NCBI GenBank assembly: GCA_012965455.1
Contig: DTSG01000470.1
Location: forward strand, 1-8,152
Reading direction: 5' to 3'
From: Planctomycetaceae bacterium
GTDB lineage: Bacteria > Planctomycetota > Planctomycetia > Pirellulales > Pirellulaceae
DNA length: 8,152 nt
Shown: one piece after another, positions 7,883 to 8,152 of the stretch
Layout of the letters: every line of letters starts with the position of its first letter
Numbering within the stretch: position 1 is the stretch's first letter
Notes under the pieces: generated by a model
The model's database searches: none
What the model was told of the DNA's origin: nothing
What the model saw: the letters and a program-made list of their open reading frames with translations, nothing else
Translations under genes and position numbers: made by a program

Positions 7883-8152
7883 TACTTGAAAATCTGTGTC
7901 CGGGATGATCCGCCAGCGCGTTCAGCTTAACCTGAATATTGTTAATACCAGCAATCACATGATAGTTCGTTAAGATATATCCGCTGGGATCGATAATCAA
8001 ACCAGTGCCCATCCCATTAACCTGCGAAGCCGCGCGGTGTCCGGGAAACGATTTTACCGCCGAGCTCTTTTTACCGCTAATATTGACGACAGACGGAGCT
8101 GCCTTCTGCACAGCCAATACAATCGGGGAATATCGGCTCGCAGGCTCCTGAG
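7824..8152 (-). CDS. N-terminal fragment of the HtrA-like protease (His half)
   Basis: Open frame entering from the right edge. It includes AVQKAAPSVVNI, a typical opening of the mature S1C protease domain, then GTGLIIDPSGYILTNYHVIAG with the catalytic His encoded at 7961-7959. Family sequence runs to about VKLN (7920). The last thirty or so codons (LADHPGHRF and on) do not resemble the family and are read out of frame. A TTG at 8117 is in frame but is unlikely to be the start, because conserved sequence (RYSPIV) continues upstream of it. Confidence 0.7.
   Translation of the reverse strand, partial: QEPASRYSPIVLAVQKAAPSVVNISGKKSSAVKSFPGHRAASQVNGMGTGLIIDPSGYILTNYHVIAGINNIQVKLNALADHPGHRFSSNDVGNILRFDARGNGHCYW

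Larger units (their letters stand above)
6965..8152 (-). pseudogene. HtrA/DegP-like S1C serine protease with two PDZ domains, frameshifted and lacking the catalytic Asp; N-terminus off the window
   Basis: Members of this family are exported proteases and chaperones that degrade misfolded envelope proteins. The reading frame enters from the right edge (visible from the CAG codon at 8150-8148) and carries the N-terminal protease lobe with the His loop TNYHVIAG. It then falls out of frame near 7910-7920 and stops at 7824. The other half continues in a second frame with GNSGGPL and two PDZ domains to the stop at 6965. Between VKLN and IIPDTDF only 10 nt remain, where relatives have about 20-22 residues ending in the DLA block with the catalytic Asp. 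The frames differ by a net loss of 2 nt modulo 3, fitting a deletion of roughly 50-65 nt. A functional protease cannot be made from this sequence as written. Either the gene is a recent pseudogene (the rest is well conserved) or the assembly is wrong. Any signal peptide or promoter lies outside the window. Confidence 0.82.

Noticed and set aside
7824..7925. Programmed ribosomal frameshift joining the two protease halves
   Set aside because: No slippery heptamer or obvious stimulatory structure is present, and a shift could not restore the missing segment with the catalytic Asp.

Overview
All recognisable genes in this window lie on the minus strand, so it reads right to left: an HtrA-type serine protease (broken), thiL, tsaE, an addB-like gene and an addA-like gene. 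The two outer genes run off the window: the protease loses its N-terminus at the right edge and the helicase loses its C-terminus at the left edge. Base composition is close to balanced. I see no RNA genes, mobile elements, CRISPR arrays or phage genes.

The organism is probably a member of the Planctomycetota, most likely Pirellulales-like. This rests on my memory of family features, not on a search. The protease has two PDZ domains and ends in the planctomycete-style block containing YRGGLK, GDILLGLHKWETV and YGEL. The AddA/AddB pair also has the sequence style I associate with that phylum (AddB opening near LGWDTPP; AddA with STLDAYF and GGNPLSNYSAVQ).

Right part (6965-8152): the HtrA-like gene is split into two frames by a net change of 2 nt modulo 3, apparently a deletion of roughly 50-65 nt near 7910-7920. 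The catalytic His and Ser are both encoded, on opposite sides of the break, but the segment that should carry the catalytic Asp is missing. It is either a pseudogene or an assembly error. Centre (5488-6902): thiL makes thiamine diphosphate and tsaE is the ATPase for the t6A37 tRNA modification; both look intact. Left part (1-5476): an AddAB-type helicase-nuclease pair for recombinational repair of double-strand breaks, with the genes overlapping by ATGA.

The gaps are short (62, 20 and 11 nt, then a 4-nt overlap), so thiL-tsaE-addB-addA is probably one transcription unit, possibly read through from the protease gene. The proteins belong to unrelated housekeeping tasks: envelope proteolysis, cofactor synthesis, tRNA modification and DNA repair. 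I see no evidence for a new defence or mobile system. The most notable point is the damaged protease gene. No stretch over 300 bases lacks a gene; everything from 1 to 2678 is the open helicase frame.
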